The translations under genes and the position numbers were made by a program. Of a stretch of 64,000 nucleotides of DNA, positions 54,444 through 63,449 are shown one piece after another. The DNA comes from Chloroflexota bacterium (lineage in GTDB: Bacteria > Chloroflexota > Dehalococcoidia > Lucifugimonadales > Lucifugimonadaceae), in NCBI GenBank assembly GCA_018650845.1, contig JABIFF010000017.1, positions 92,298 through 156,297 on the forward strand. The letters run 5' to 3'. The notes under the pieces are model-generated. The model saw nothing but the letters and a program-made list of their open reading frames with translations, made no database searches and was not told the DNA's origin. Numbering within the stretch: the stretch's first letter is position 1; every line of letters begins with the position of its first letter.

Positions 54444-55376
54444 ATGCGAATAATATTTTTCGGCTCGCCCATTGAAGCAGCCGGCGCGCTTGAGTCACTG
54501 GTTGCAGCTGGTCATGAGGTAGCGGCCGTCTACAGTCAGCCCGACAGAAAGGCTGGAAGAGGCCGGACAAAGACCCCAACCCCAGTCAAAAGCTACGCGG
54601 CTGAGCAAGGTTTACCGGTATTCACTCCGAAAAGCCTTAGAAACAACGATGACGAAGTTTCGCGACTCAAAGATTTCCAAGCTGATGTGTTCGTCGTGGT
54701 CGCATATGGTCGGATTCTCCCTCTGGAGCTACTGCAGATCCCGCCAATGGGCGTTGTGAACATTCATCCGTCGTTACTCCCTCTTTATAGAGGGCCGAGC
54801 CCAGTCGTCACCGCAATTCTTGATGGACGAACTGAAGTTGGCGTTACGGTCATGCTGCTCGACGAAGGAATGGACACCGGACCTATCCTTGCGCAATCGT
54901 CGCCAACAGCTCTCTCAGGCACCGAAAAAGGTGCAGAGCTACAGGATCGCCTCTTTAAAGAAGGGGCATTGATGCTGCCTGCGGTGCTGGAAGGCTTACA
55001 GGACGGTTCGATAGCCCCACAGCCGCAAGATAATTCGCTAGCGACCGTTACAGGGTTGCTTGAACGATCAGATGGCGAAATTGATTGGTCGGCTTCAGCG
55101 ACGAATATAGATCGCATGATGCGAGCTTACGATCCGTGGCCGGGAACGTTCACCAGCTGGGAGGGCAAGGGACTAAAAATTCTCGATGCCAGAATGGAAG
55201 AGAATTCCTCGATTCCGGCAGGAACCGTCTTAAAGGAAGAGAACAAGATACTGGTTGGCACGGGTTCAGGTGCGCTTGAACTTAAAAGTGTTCAACTCGA
55301 AGGGCGCCAAGCTGTTGCAGCCGCCGACTTCATGCGAGGTCAGCCGAACTTCGACGGTGCAACTTTAGGAACGTAG
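54444..55376 (+). CDS. fmt: Methionyl-tRNA formyltransferase
   Basis: Formylates initiator Met-tRNA using 10-formyl-THF, 310 residues. N-terminal IIFFGSPIEAAGALESLV and PDRKAGRGRTKTPTPVK, catalytic NIHPSLLPLYRGPSPVVTAI (Asn, His; about 108-127) and the Asp of LDEGMDTGPILAQ. YRGPSPV replaces the more common WRGAAPI. The C-terminal OB-like domain ends about 310. ATG start. It is divergent from dnaA. Confidence 0.95.
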   Translation: MRIIFFGSPIEAAGALESLVAAGHEVAAVYSQPDRKAGRGRTKTPTPVKSYAAEQGLPVFTPKSLRNNDDEVSRLKDFQADVFVVVAYGRILPLELLQIPPMGVVNIHPSLLPLYRGPSPVVTAILDGRTEVGVTVMLLDEGMDTGPILAQSSPTALSGTEKGAELQDRLFKEGALMLPAVLEGLQDGSIAPQPQDNSLATVTGLLERSDGEIDWSASATNIDRMMRAYDPWPGTFTSWEGKGLKILDARMEENSSIPAGTVLKEENKILVGTGSGALELKSVQLEGRQAVAAADFMRGQPNFDGATLGT

Positions 55377-55383
55377 GGCCTGT

Positions 55384-55677
55384 CTAGGCAGTTTCGATCT
55401 GAACGATCTCGCGGTGTGAAAGGTGGCTTCGAACGTGATCGACGTTAGCGAGCCAGTATTCACTGCCGTAGAAAGCAGCTTCACATTTTTCGATGTTGGC
55501 TACGTCGTCGCCGTACGAACGAATCCAGATGAACTGGGTCTTTGCATCGTTAACCCAGGTGCTTTCCACTTTGATGCCAGCTTCTGCCATCACAGGAATG
55601 AGCTTTGGGAATGTTTCGAGCCAGCTGTCGAGCATGCCGGCGTTGATTGTGTACGTGCGAAGGTGGGCGATAGCCAT
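55384..55677 (-). CDS. NIPSNAP/ABM-like small protein
   Basis: Protein of 97 residues with a dimeric alpha/beta-barrel pattern: HLRTYTINAGMLDSWLETF, VESTWVNDAKTQFIWIRSYG, and a final conserved HLSHREIVQIE. It is similar in plan to the 34882-35181 product but not clearly homologous in detail. ATG start. It converges with fmt, which ends eight bases away. Function unknown; NIPSNAP proteins can act as lyases, monooxygenase-like or signalling proteins. Confidence 0.72.
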   Translation of the reverse strand: MAIAHLRTYTINAGMLDSWLETFPKLIPVMAEAGIKVESTWVNDAKTQFIWIRSYGDDVANIEKCEAAFYGSEYWLANVDHVRSHLSHREIVQIETA

Positions 55678-55777
55678 TGGTTAGGAAACTCCAGAAATAA
55701 GTTCGGCAATTTGCCGTTATAAATTCAAGAGACTGATTCTAACCAGCGTTAGCAACAATCGGGCGATTGACTCGTTC

Positions 55778-57115
55778 TTAACCCTTAAGCATGTTCATAA
55801 GAGCTCGCTTGCCGCCTGGGCCGGAGATCTTCTTCATCATCTTCTGCATCTGCTTGAACTGATTCAGCAGTTGGTTGACCTGCGTCGTGGTGACCCCAGA
55901 TCCATTTGCGATTCGCAAGCGACGTGAACCATTGATGATCGTTGGGTTCTCGCGTTCCTGCATCGTCATCGAGTGAATAATCGCCTCGACACGTGCCATC
56001 TGCTTTTCGTCGATATCTTTCGGATTGAACTTGCCACGAAGTGAACCCATACCCGGAATCATGCCAAGAATATCGGTCATCGATCCCATCTTCTTGATGG
56101 TCTGGAACTGCTGCAGCATGTCGTTCAAATCGAACTGGTTTTTGCGAAGCTTCTGCTCAAGCGCGGCAGCTTCTTCAGTATCAAACTGAACTTCTGCCTT
56201 CTCGATAAGCGATTCAACATCGCCCATGCCGAGAATTCGAGAAGCGATTCGGTCGGGGTGATATACCTCGAACTGGTCGGGTCGTTCACCAACACCGATG
56301 AACTTGATCGGAACGCCAGTTGCCGATCGCATTGATAGAGCAGCACCACCTCGGGCGTCACCGTCCATCTTGGTGAGAACCATTCCGGAAACACCGATAC
56401 GGTCGTTGAACTCACCACCAGAACGAACGGCGTCCTGACCTGTCATGGCATCGAGAACGAGAAGGGTTTCGACTGGCGACGTAGCGTCACGAATCTCTTC
56501 AAGCTCGCCCATCAGATCGTTATCGATAGCGAGTCGACCCGCTGTATCGAGAATTAGGTAGTGAACGCCTTCGTCGGCGGCTTTTTTGTAAGCGGCCTTC
56601 GCAACCTTCACGGGAGTCGAGCTGGACGGCTCTTCTGAATACACATCGAGATCGAGCTGTTTACCGAGCTGTTTGAGCTGGTCGACAGCAGCAGGACGTT
56701 GCAAGTCACATGCAGCCATCATTACCGGGTGCTTCTGCTTTCGAAGCCACAGCGCCAGTTTTGCTGCGAGGGTCGTTTTACCTGCACCCTGCAAACCTAC
56801 AAGCATGATTACGCTTGGTGGCTTGTCGGCTCTGGCTATTTCAACAGTTTCGCCACCGAGGATATCGGCAAGCTCTTCTCGAACAATTCGAATTACCGAC
56901 TGACCAGGAGTTAGCGATGCGTAGACCTTGTCGCCGTCAGCACGTTCCTTGACGTTCTTTACGAACTGGCGCGCTACTTTGAAGTCGACGTCTGCTTCGA
57001 GCAGAGCAAGTCGAACTTCGCGCAGGGCCGCGTCGATATCTTTTTCAGATAATTTACCGCTATTGGTTAGCTTGCCGAAGACTCCGCCAAGCTTGTCGGA
57101 AAGTGACTCAAACAT
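55778..57115 (-). CDS. ffh: Signal recognition particle protein Ffh
   Basis: SRP GTPase targeting membrane proteins, 445 residues. N domain at 1-88, G domain with GLQGAGKTTLAAKLALWLRK (about 107-126), DTAGRLAIDNDLMGELEEI and TKMDGDARGGAALS, and Met-rich M domain with GMGSLRGKFNPKDIDEKQM, NGSRRLRIANGSG and QMQKMMKKI. ATG start. It lies on the same strand as the small membrane protein and the GrdB-like gene upstream; the 86-base gap makes shared transcription possible. Confidence 0.97.
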   Translation of the reverse strand: MFESLSDKLGGVFGKLTNSGKLSEKDIDAALREVRLALLEADVDFKVARQFVKNVKERADGDKVYASLTPGQSVIRIVREELADILGGETVEIARADKPPSVIMLVGLQGAGKTTLAAKLALWLRKQKHPVMMAACDLQRPAAVDQLKQLGKQLDLDVYSEEPSSSTPVKVAKAAYKKAADEGVHYLILDTAGRLAIDNDLMGELEEIRDATSPVETLLVLDAMTGQDAVRSGGEFNDRIGVSGMVLTKMDGDARGGAALSMRSATGVPIKFIGVGERPDQFEVYHPDRIASRILGMGDVESLIEKAEVQFDTEEAAALEQKLRKNQFDLNDMLQQFQTIKKMGSMTDILGMIPGMGSLRGKFNPKDIDEKQMARVEAIIHSMTMQERENPTIINGSRRLRIANGSGVTTTQVNQLLNQFKQMQKMMKKISGPGGKRALMNMLKG

Positions 57116-57201
57116 AGTTCGAGTTTACATGCGGAATGGGGCCTGAAACCGACGATTCGCGATTGAGCGGGCAGGAATTAGCTTTGTCTCGACCAGAAAA
57201 A

Positions 57202-57462
57202 CTACTCTGGGCTGATTCCAGCGGTCGCTTCGGCTTCTGCGGTGGCAGTTTCTGGAACATGCAAAGTTGCGATCACCGTTGCTTCAATATCTTTCGATTC
57301 GCCACGATTCGCTGCAGAGGCAGCAAGGAACCAGATAATCAGCATCAGAGCAACAGCAAGCAACGCCCAATAGCCGACAGCTTCGTACCGCTTTCTGAAC
57401 GAAAGTCGCTGTGCGCTAACAATGTTGGGTCTGGGTCTAAGCCGCCCGGGTTCTTCGTTCAT
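57202..57462 (-). CDS. Small single-pass membrane protein
   Basis: Protein of 86 residues with one strong membrane helix (AVGYWALLAVALMLIIWFLA, about 29-48) and a short Ala/Thr/Glu tail. The open frame extends to 57549, inside the upstream gene; ATG 57462, seven bases after that gene's stop, is much more likely. A positively charged stretch before the helix suggests the N-terminus is inside. Not recognised. It may be co-translated with the GrdB-like selenoprotein. Confidence 0.6.
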   Translation of the reverse strand: MNEEPGRLRPRPNIVSAQRLSFRKRYEAVGYWALLAVALMLIIWFLAASAANRGESKDIEATVIATLHVPETATAEAEATAGISPE

Positions 57463-57469
57463 GTTGTTC

Positions 57470-58498
57470 TCAAGTATCGAGCGAATCAGCGACCGAATCA
57501 GCGAACGGACCAGTTCGATAAGGCATTTCGTATTCGACGATGGTTCCACCGTCGGTCGCAGTTTCGAGCAGGCTAAGCCCTGCCTTCAGCACATCTCGCT
57601 GTTTTTCGACATCAAATGGCGCCGACAAGGGTCGACCCATCGGGTGCGGTGTTAACAGTATTCGAGCCGGGTTCATTGCCGCAGTTCGATCTTTAAACAC
57701 CTTTGACATGATTACGACGCTCGGAATTCCTGCTTCCTCGAACGCCCTTGCTACGTGTCCGACCGACACGTGACATACCGGTCATATAGGAATGAGCACG
57801 GCTGCTTGCGCACCCGCCGTCTTCGCTTTGGCCGCCCAGGCAGGTGCGATCTCTTTCCGTAAGCGTAGTTGAGACGTGAGACCCACAAATGAGTACGCCG
57901 GACTCACAAACCCGCCGATTACGCCTTCGTCATCGAATTCGTTCATGCGATCTATTGGCAGCGAGACGTTCCTATCGGCAGCCGTAGCCCGAATGTCGTA
58001 GCCGCCATGGCGCACCACTGTTTCTTTTCGAGTGGTCGTAGTCGGAATCTCAGATAGAACGGGGTCTGCTTTGCCGAACTCGCCGGTCATTTTCACGACC
58101 TGTTCCTGGGTCAGCCCATCCATGCCAAACGGTTTTGGGTCATCACCTTCAGCGAAGTGGCCTGTGGTGGTGAGAAGTGCAATTTTGCTCTCAGACACCG
58201 GCTGATCGAGGATTGCGAACGGCTTGGTGTCGTACTCGAAATTACCCGGTCCTGAGTACGCTTCGCGTTGTGCACGCACTATCGCATCGACAATCGGTGC
58301 GGTGTCGCCGTTGTCGATCAAATCGCCAGCTAAATCAAGAAATTCCCGCAGAAAATCGTCTGCAAGCTGTTCGGATCCAGATTTCAGGAATTTGAATAAA
58401 AGATCGGTTCTGGAGCCGTACGAAAACGAATTGCGAAACTCATCGAAAGATTCTTTCGGTGAGTCATCGTTCGCTGAATGCTGATTGCCGGTGGTCAT
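57470..58498 (-). CDS. GrdB-like selenoprotein (glycine/sarcosine/betaine reductase B family), in-frame TGA
   Basis: Redox protein of 342 residues with selenocysteine at residue 239, encoded by TGA at 57782-57784 (minus strand). The first part, MTTGNQHSANDD to QAAVLIPI, is followed by U-P-V-C-H and then HVARAFEEAGIPSVVIMSKVFKD. Relatives have Cys at this place in a CxxC motif, so UxxC is the expected selenoprotein form. Other family features are KIALLTTTGHFAEG and LPIDRMNEFDDEGVIGGF. A perfect SECIS-like hairpin lies at 57753-57771. ATG 58498 is followed without other stops. It likely reduces a C-S, C-N or related bond; physiological substrate unknown. Confidence 0.87.
57753..57771 (-). promoter_or_regulatory. 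Candidate bacterial SECIS stem-loop (GrdB-like gene)
   Basis: Minus strand after the TGA: ten bases, then ACGTGTC, loop GGTCG, GACACGT. The stem is a perfect 7 bp and the loop opens with GG, 18 bases downstream of the TGA, close to the E. coli fdhF arrangement. Confidence 0.8.
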
Positions 58499-58519
58499 TC
58501 GGAGATTCTACTCCGCCAT

Positions 58520-59218
58520 TTACGCCATCTGCCCAACATCGCCATCAATCGTCAAACGTGCTTCAGTGCGAGCCTGAACATCGTCGAACGACCATCCCGG
58601 AGCCGTTTCTCGCAAGATCATTCGATCGTTTTCCTGATCGATTTCAATCGCTGCGATATCGGTAATAATCTCGTTCACACAGGTTCGTGCCGTTAGTGGA
58701 AATGTGCACTCATTAACGATCTTGGCAAGATTGCCTTTCACATTGTGTTCCATCGCAATAATTACTTTTTTGGCGTTCGCCGCAAGGTCCATTGCTCCGC
58801 CGATGCTGCCGATTCCTCGTTTGGGAATCATCCAGTTCGAAAGATCACCGTTGCGTGAAACTTGCAGTGCACCGAGCACTGTCACATCGATGTGACCGCC
58901 GCGAATGAGTGCGAACGATTCAACTGAATCGAAAAATGCCATGCCGGGAACAAGCTTTGGAAATTTTCCGCCGGCGTCCATCAGATTCGGGTCGCCCTCG
59001 CCGGGTGCCGATAGTTCCTTGAAACCAAGAATTCCGTTCTCGGCGTGATAGAGCAGTTCTACTCCGTCGGGAAGGAAATCGGCACACAACGCCGGAATGC
59101 CAATGCCGAGATTTACTGTTGAACCGTCTATGAGATCACGAGCTGCGCGCTTTGCAATCGCCGCTCGATCGAGACGAGGCGCAGGATCGTTACCTAGACT
59201 ATTTGCAGAATTGCTCAT
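58520..59218 (-). CDS. CoA-transferase subunit B
   Basis: Beta subunit of a family I CoA transferase (ScoB/AtoA/GctB type), 232 residues. The region GVELLYHAENGILGFKEL contains the catalytic Glu of the ENG(I/L)LG motif (about residue 57). DGGKFP-like and VTVLGALQVSRNGDLSNW, then KRGIGSIGGAMDLA are typical. ATG 59218 overlaps the subunit A stop as ATGA. It moves CoA between acyl-CoA and a carboxylate. Which acid is uncertain; 3-oxoacid, glutaconate and acetate enzymes share these features. Confidence 0.92.
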   Translation of the reverse strand: MSNSANSLGNDPAPRLDRAAIAKRAARDLIDGSTVNLGIGIPALCADFLPDGVELLYHAENGILGFKELSAPGEGDPNLMDAGGKFPKLVPGMAFFDSVESFALIRGGHIDVTVLGALQVSRNGDLSNWMIPKRGIGSIGGAMDLAANAKKVIIAMEHNVKGNLAKIVNECTFPLTARTCVNEIITDIAAIEIDQENDRMILRETAPGWSFDDVQARTEARLTIDGDVGQMA

Positions 59219-59946
59219 GGCAGCGGATCTCCCGTCTCTCGAAGCACGATTCGATCTACGTACGTGCTCAAAGTGCCGATTCGTTCAGGATCAATCCCGC
59301 CCGGCTCCACTATTTCGTCCACCTCGACAATCGTTATCGCCGCGGCCGTAGCCATCGCCGGGTTAAACGCCCTAGAAGTGCCGATGTACTGCAAATTGCC
59401 TCTGGTATCGGCCTTTTGCGCTCGAATCAACGCGAAATCGGCAGTCAGTGCCTCTTCTAGCAAGAACGTTCGACCATCGAAGTCACGATGCTCTTTGCCT
59501 TCAGCCACGGGCGTTCCGACTCCGGTCGGTGTGTAGAAGGCTGGAATACCAGCTCCTGCGGCACGAATTCGTTCGATCAAAGTACCCTGCGGCACTATAT
59601 CGACCTCAGCTTTGCCTTCTCGCCATGCCTTTTCGATGTCGCTAAGCGGATTGGTTGTTCCGGGAACTGGAAACGAGCAAGTGATCTTGGTGGCTTGCCC
59701 GCTCTCGAAGAACATGCCCTGGTCGATTGGATCAAGATGATCAGGCCAGCCGTATCCGGTCGTTTTTGAGATACCAGCCACGTTCCCAATGATCGTGAGA
59801 TCGCCAACACCTAGATCACGAAGTGCGAGCATCAGCCGAGTTGGTTGGCCGCCAGCACCGCCAAATCCGCCAATCATGATCGACGCGCCAGATGGAATAT
59901 CGGCTACGGCTTGGGCGAATGAATTTGAAATCTTGTTAATAGGCAC
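59215..59946 (-). CDS. CoA-transferase subunit A
   Basis: Alpha subunit of a family I CoA transferase, 243 residues. SIMIGGFGGAGGQPTRLMLAL (about 20-40) is the CoA-binding GxGGxG region. IVPQGTLIERIRAAGAGIPAFYTPTGVGT and DFALIRAQKADTRGNLQY complete the family profile. GTG 59946 is chosen because the longer frame to 60090 would overlap the divergent GDPD start at 60066; no strong Shine-Dalgarno is seen. The four-base ATGA overlap with subunit B shows translational coupling. Confidence 0.9.
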   Translation of the reverse strand: MPINKISNSFAQAVADIPSGASIMIGGFGGAGGQPTRLMLALRDLGVGDLTIIGNVAGISKTTGYGWPDHLDPIDQGMFFESGQATKITCSFPVPGTTNPLSDIEKAWREGKAEVDIVPQGTLIERIRAAGAGIPAFYTPTGVGTPVAEGKEHRDFDGRTFLLEEALTADFALIRAQKADTRGNLQYIGTSRAFNPAMATAAAITIVEVDEIVEPGGIDPERIGTLSTYVDRIVLRETGDPLP

Positions 59947-60065
59947 GGCGAGCCAGATTGTACGGTCTTTAACGTTGGTGTCGCTTACACTTTGCTGGAT
60001 TTTAGTGCGCAATAACGATTTTTCCGCACCAGGCCCCAGCACCGAGTCAGATTTCAGCACCGAAT

Positions 60066-60869
60066 ATGTCGCCAAAAGCCCCAAAAGCAAAAGATTTCAC
60101 TCTCATCGCCCATCGTGGGGCATCCTACGACGCTCCCGAAAACACGTTCGAAGCGTTTGATCTGGCGCTGGAACTTGGCTTCGACAATTTTGAAACAGAC
60201 GTCCAGCTAACGAGCGACGGTCGAGCCGTGATCATTCACGACGACATGATTGATCGAACTACCGATGCAGAAGGGCTTGTAGCTGAAACTGGAATCGCCA
60301 AGTTCAAGTCGCTAAACGCAGGACTGTGGTTCGAAGGACCCGAAGATGGAGCCGGAGTGACAGGTCCGCTCGCCTACCCAGAAGCGTTCGTGCCTACTCT
60401 CGACGATATTCTCGAACGCTACGCCGGCAAAGCTCACATTCATCTCGAACTCAAATCGACTGACGTTGAACTTGCTGCTACTTCGAAAATATCTCTCGAA
60501 CAGTGGGGATGGCTCGATCAGCACACCGGTGACAGCATTTCACCCGGCCTAACTATTTCGTCGTTCCACTTCGAGCAACTCGAACGTTCGATAGCTCTAA
60601 TGCCAAATATCGCTCACGGCTGGCTGCTTCAGAAAATCGACAAAACCTCGCTAAAGGCTGCCGTTGATCTTGGTCTATCGGGAATCTATCCGAACGCTGG
60701 CAAAGTCACTCCGAAGCAGATTACTGACGCCAACAATGCCGGGCTCGTGGTTCGCACTTGGGGCATCGCCGATTCGAAGACCGCTCTAAGAAGGGCGTAT
60801 CGTTCTGGCGCTGTGGGCACGACAGTCGACTGGCCAGCCAAAGCCAGAGACATCATCGAATCTATGTAG
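60066..60869 (+). CDS. Glycerophosphodiester phosphodiesterase
   Basis: GDPD/UgpQ-type hydrolase of 267 residues releasing glycerol-3-phosphate from glycerophosphodiesters. Catalytic segment LIAHRGASYDAPENTFEAFD (about 12-31) with His-Arg and Glu, then FETDVQLTSDGRAVIIHDDMIDRTT with Glu, Asp and the second His. IHLELKS holds the third Glu. ATG start. No signal peptide, so cytoplasmic. Followed by a perfect terminator; divergent from the CoA-transferase genes. Confidence 0.93.
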   Translation: MSPKAPKAKDFTLIAHRGASYDAPENTFEAFDLALELGFDNFETDVQLTSDGRAVIIHDDMIDRTTDAEGLVAETGIAKFKSLNAGLWFEGPEDGAGVTGPLAYPEAFVPTLDDILERYAGKAHIHLELKSTDVELAATSKISLEQWGWLDQHTGDSISPGLTISSFHFEQLERSIALMPNIAHGWLLQKIDKTSLKAAVDLGLSGIYPNAGKVTPKQITDANNAGLVVRTWGIADSKTALRRAYRSGAVGTTVDWPAKARDIIESM

Positions 60870-60934
60870 CTGATTCGAGCCTGAGCCAGCACATTCGCGT
60901 CAATCCTCACGTAACATCCACGCTGTTTTGCGAG

Positions 60935-60960
60935 TAGCGGCCGTAAAAGCCGCTATTTTT
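60935..60960 (+). terminator. Rho-independent terminator after GDPD gene
   Basis: TAGCGGC (60935-60941), loop CGTAAAA, GCCGCTA (60949-60955), then TTTTT. Confidence 0.9.
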
Positions 60961-61051
60961 CACCTTGATTTGCAATTTTGACTGTCGAGTCGGCTGTTCA
61001 AGTCGTTAAAAAACAACTGAACGCCTAGACCACGAGCGGAGTAAATAACGA

Positions 61052-61903
61052 ATGTTCTACGACACCTCTAGCTTTATTAAGCCGGCTCCGCATCTGCGCG
61101 ACGACCGATTCCACGCACTTGTGATGCTTCTACCTCGTGAGTCGAAGCGATTGCTCGCACGAGCCGTTCTACAGATGCCCGAAGTGAAACGATCGCTCGA
61201 CGATGGCTGGTTCGTGGTCTCTCGTGGAGTCACCCCTGCGTACATTCTTGAAGAGTTGACCGGACAGGCTGGCGATAAGGGCAACAGCACCGCAGGAATC
61301 GTTGCTGAAGGCCGACTCGCAAGCGTGATCATGGAAGACCGACTTGGGCCATGGGTGTTCGAGAACGGAAAACTATCTGAAACTCCTGCTCCACAGGCAC
61401 TAGGCGCATTCCGGGCTCGTGACGTTTCTATCAAGGGCGCAAACGCTGTCGACCCGAACGGAAACATTGGTGTTTTGGCTGCCGATGGCGGTGGCGGAAC
61501 AGTCGGAGGAATCTGGGGCACTCTCACAGCACGTGGCGCCCACTGGGTAGCACCTGTCAGTCTCGAACGACTCGTTCCAGACGTGATTGAAGCCGCCCGA
61601 GAATGTGGAAACCATCTTTGGGATCTCACAATGGGTCAGTCGGCAGGACTCATGCCTGTTGTGAACGCTCAGGTTGTTACTGAAATCGAAGCGATCGCAA
61701 TTCTTTCTGGCGTAAAAGCAACTCACGTTGCATCTGGCGGGGTATCCGGTTCAGAAGGCGCAGTAATGCTTTCACTCACTGGTGAAGAAGCCGACGTCCG
61801 AGCCGCTTTCGAAATGCTCGAAGGTATCAAGGGTGAAGAACAGTTCGAATCACCTCGATTGATTCCGTACATCAGAGAGCCAGAAACTGCTCCATCTGCC
61901 TAA
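61052..61903 (+). CDS. Conserved protein of unknown function, Gly-rich core
   Basis: Unrecognised protein of 283 residues, probably cytoplasmic, with no signal peptide or membrane helix. The centre contains VSIKGANAVDPNGNIGVLA, then ADGGGGTVGGIWGTLTARGA (about 125-170), a Gly-rich loop that could bind a nucleotide or phosphate. Later VVTEIEAIAILSGVKATHVASGG resembles a Rossmann-like strand-turn-helix. ATG start, preceded by a purine-rich GAGCGGAG. It is an isolated gene between two terminators. No function is proposed. Confidence 0.65.
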   Translation: MFYDTSSFIKPAPHLRDDRFHALVMLLPRESKRLLARAVLQMPEVKRSLDDGWFVVSRGVTPAYILEELTGQAGDKGNSTAGIVAEGRLASVIMEDRLGPWVFENGKLSETPAPQALGAFRARDVSIKGANAVDPNGNIGVLAADGGGGTVGGIWGTLTARGAHWVAPVSLERLVPDVIEAARECGNHLWDLTMGQSAGLMPVVNAQVVTEIEAIAILSGVKATHVASGGVSGSEGAVMLSLTGEEADVRAAFEMLEGIKGEEQFESPRLIPYIREPETAPSA

Positions 61904-61948
61904 TCGGTGATTCGTTGAAGCGAACACATATTGAACATGGTTCAACTA

Positions 61949-61978
61949 GAAAGCGCGTCCACAAGGGCGCGCTTTCTT
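61949..61978 (+). terminator. Rho-independent terminator
   Basis: GAAAGCGCG (61949-61957) pairs with CGCGCTTTC (61968-61976), then TT. Ends the unknown gene. Confidence 0.85.
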
Positions 61979-62079
61979 CATGTCTAGTGATTCCCGTACG
62001 CCACAAGAGTGCGATAAAGTCACGCTCAGAAAATTTTCGATTTAGTCGATCAATGCAAGTAAGTAAGAAGTAGCCAACT

Positions 62080-63282
62080 ATGAAGATTGAAAAAGTTCGA
62101 TTACGCCACGTATTTGGAACCATCGAAACCGATGGGTTGTTCTGGGAAGAACGACTCGTGATGCCGCTGGACGTTTATCCAGAGTTTCGCGACACCAGCA
62201 AACGCGTGAAGTGGGGCGATCAGGCCGAAGAAAACGTGATGAACCACGACGCCTACTTCGTTCAGATCGAAACTGACGATGGCGTGATCGGTATCGGCGG
62301 CCCGATGGACAAGGCTGTCGCTTTCATCGTTGAAAACGAGCTTTCTCAGTATCTGATCGGTCGTGACCCGCTCGCAATCGAATTCCTCTGGGACATCATG
62401 CATCGTGCTTCGGTTCACGGTCGTCAAGGCAACACGATGATCGCCATTAGTGCGATCGACAACGCACTGTGGGATCTCAAAGGACGCCACTTCAACGCCC
62501 CTGTCTACTCGATCATCGGTGGCCCAACACAGAGTGAAGTTCCTGCGTACGCATCGATGCTCGGTTTCAACGTGCTCGACATGGGCCTCGTAAAAGAACG
62601 AGCTGCCCAGAAGCAAAAAGAGGGCTACACAGCCCAAAAATGGTTCTTCCGACATGGCCCAATGTCAGGTGCGGAAGGCCTGAAGAAGAACGTCGAGATG
62701 GTTCGCACTCTTCGAGAGACTCTTGGCGACGATGACGACATCATGCTCGATTGCTGGCAGTCGATGGACGTTAACTACGTGATCAAGCTCGCTGAGCAGA
62801 TTGAGGAGTACCACCCTCGATGGCTCGAAGAAACTGCGATGCCAGATCGAATCGATTCATACCGAAAGATTCGTGAAGCAACCAACATTCCTCTCTCGGG
62901 TGCTGAACATCACTACACCCGATGGGGCATGAAGCAGTTCATCGATGCAGAAGCTTTGGACATTCTGCAGCCAGACATCTACTGGGCTGGCGGACTTTCG
63001 GAAGTTCTCAAGATCGCAGCAGTTGCTACAACGCACGACCTAATAACGATTCCGCACGGTCACTCGACAAACGCCGGAATTCACTTCTCGGTAAGCCAAT
63101 CGCCAATTCACACTCCATATCAGGAGTTCTTGGTGAAATGGAACATCGTTCACCAGCACTTCTTGAAGGACCCTGTCACTCCTGAAAACGGAATGATTAA
63201 GGCTCCAACAGGCGTTGGAATGACGATGGATCTCGACCAAGACAAGATCGAACGAGAAGAAGAACCAAACTTCGGTTCGTAA
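62080..63282 (+). CDS. Enolase-superfamily dehydratase, L-rhamnonate dehydratase-like
   Basis: Acid-sugar dehydratase of 400 residues. Metal ligands sit at the exact 26-residue spacing: Asp224 (IMLDCWQ), Glu250 (WLEETAMP), Glu276 (GAEHHYTRWG). His326 in IPHGHST is the general acid/base, and the KWFFRHGP stretch and AEHHYTRWGMKQF match rhamnonate dehydratases. The first 130 residues form the capping domain. Product would be 2-keto-3-deoxy-L-rhamnonate, a substrate for an HpaI-type aldolase such as the one at 6256-7011 (inference). ATG 62080. Another, interrupted paralog follows at 63450. Confidence 0.87.
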   Translation: MKIEKVRLRHVFGTIETDGLFWEERLVMPLDVYPEFRDTSKRVKWGDQAEENVMNHDAYFVQIETDDGVIGIGGPMDKAVAFIVENELSQYLIGRDPLAIEFLWDIMHRASVHGRQGNTMIAISAIDNALWDLKGRHFNAPVYSIIGGPTQSEVPAYASMLGFNVLDMGLVKERAAQKQKEGYTAQKWFFRHGPMSGAEGLKKNVEMVRTLRETLGDDDDIMLDCWQSMDVNYVIKLAEQIEEYHPRWLEETAMPDRIDSYRKIREATNIPLSGAEHHYTRWGMKQFIDAEALDILQPDIYWAGGLSEVLKIAAVATTHDLITIPHGHSTNAGIHFSVSQSPIHTPYQEFLVKWNIVHQHFLKDPVTPENGMIKAPTGVGMTMDLDQDKIEREEEPNFGS

Positions 63283-63305
63283 CTACTTGTCACCAAACTG
63301 AACCG

Positions 63306-63449
63306 TCCCTCCCCCTTCCTTCGGGAAGGGGCTAGGGGATGGGTAGACTGCAGCGCTGAGCCGAGTCATCCGATGACGAGCGCGACTAACGCCAGATTGC
63401 AGCGGCGACCAAGTCGTTCGACGACGCCCGGAGCTATAACGAGAACCCC
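63306..63449 (+). promoter_or_regulatory. Leader with two related palindromes, shared with 8.3 kb
   Basis: Contains the hairpin CCTTCCTTCGGGAAGG, GGGTAGACTGCAGCGC, then GTCATCCGATGAC (63365-63377) and GTCGTTCGACGAC (63413-63425). Both palindromes fit GTCRTYCGAYGAC. The second, with flanking AA and GCCCGGAGCTA, is the same as before the enolase at 8342. Probable operators for a common regulator. Confidence 0.5.

Noticed and set aside
57470..57769. Separate 99-residue gene downstream of the TGA
   Set aside because: Its start would be just after the redox motif, and its sequence is the C-terminal half of the same family.
59947..60090. 48-residue N-terminal extension of CoA-transferase subunit A
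   Set aside because: It overlaps the divergent GDPD start and lacks family similarity.
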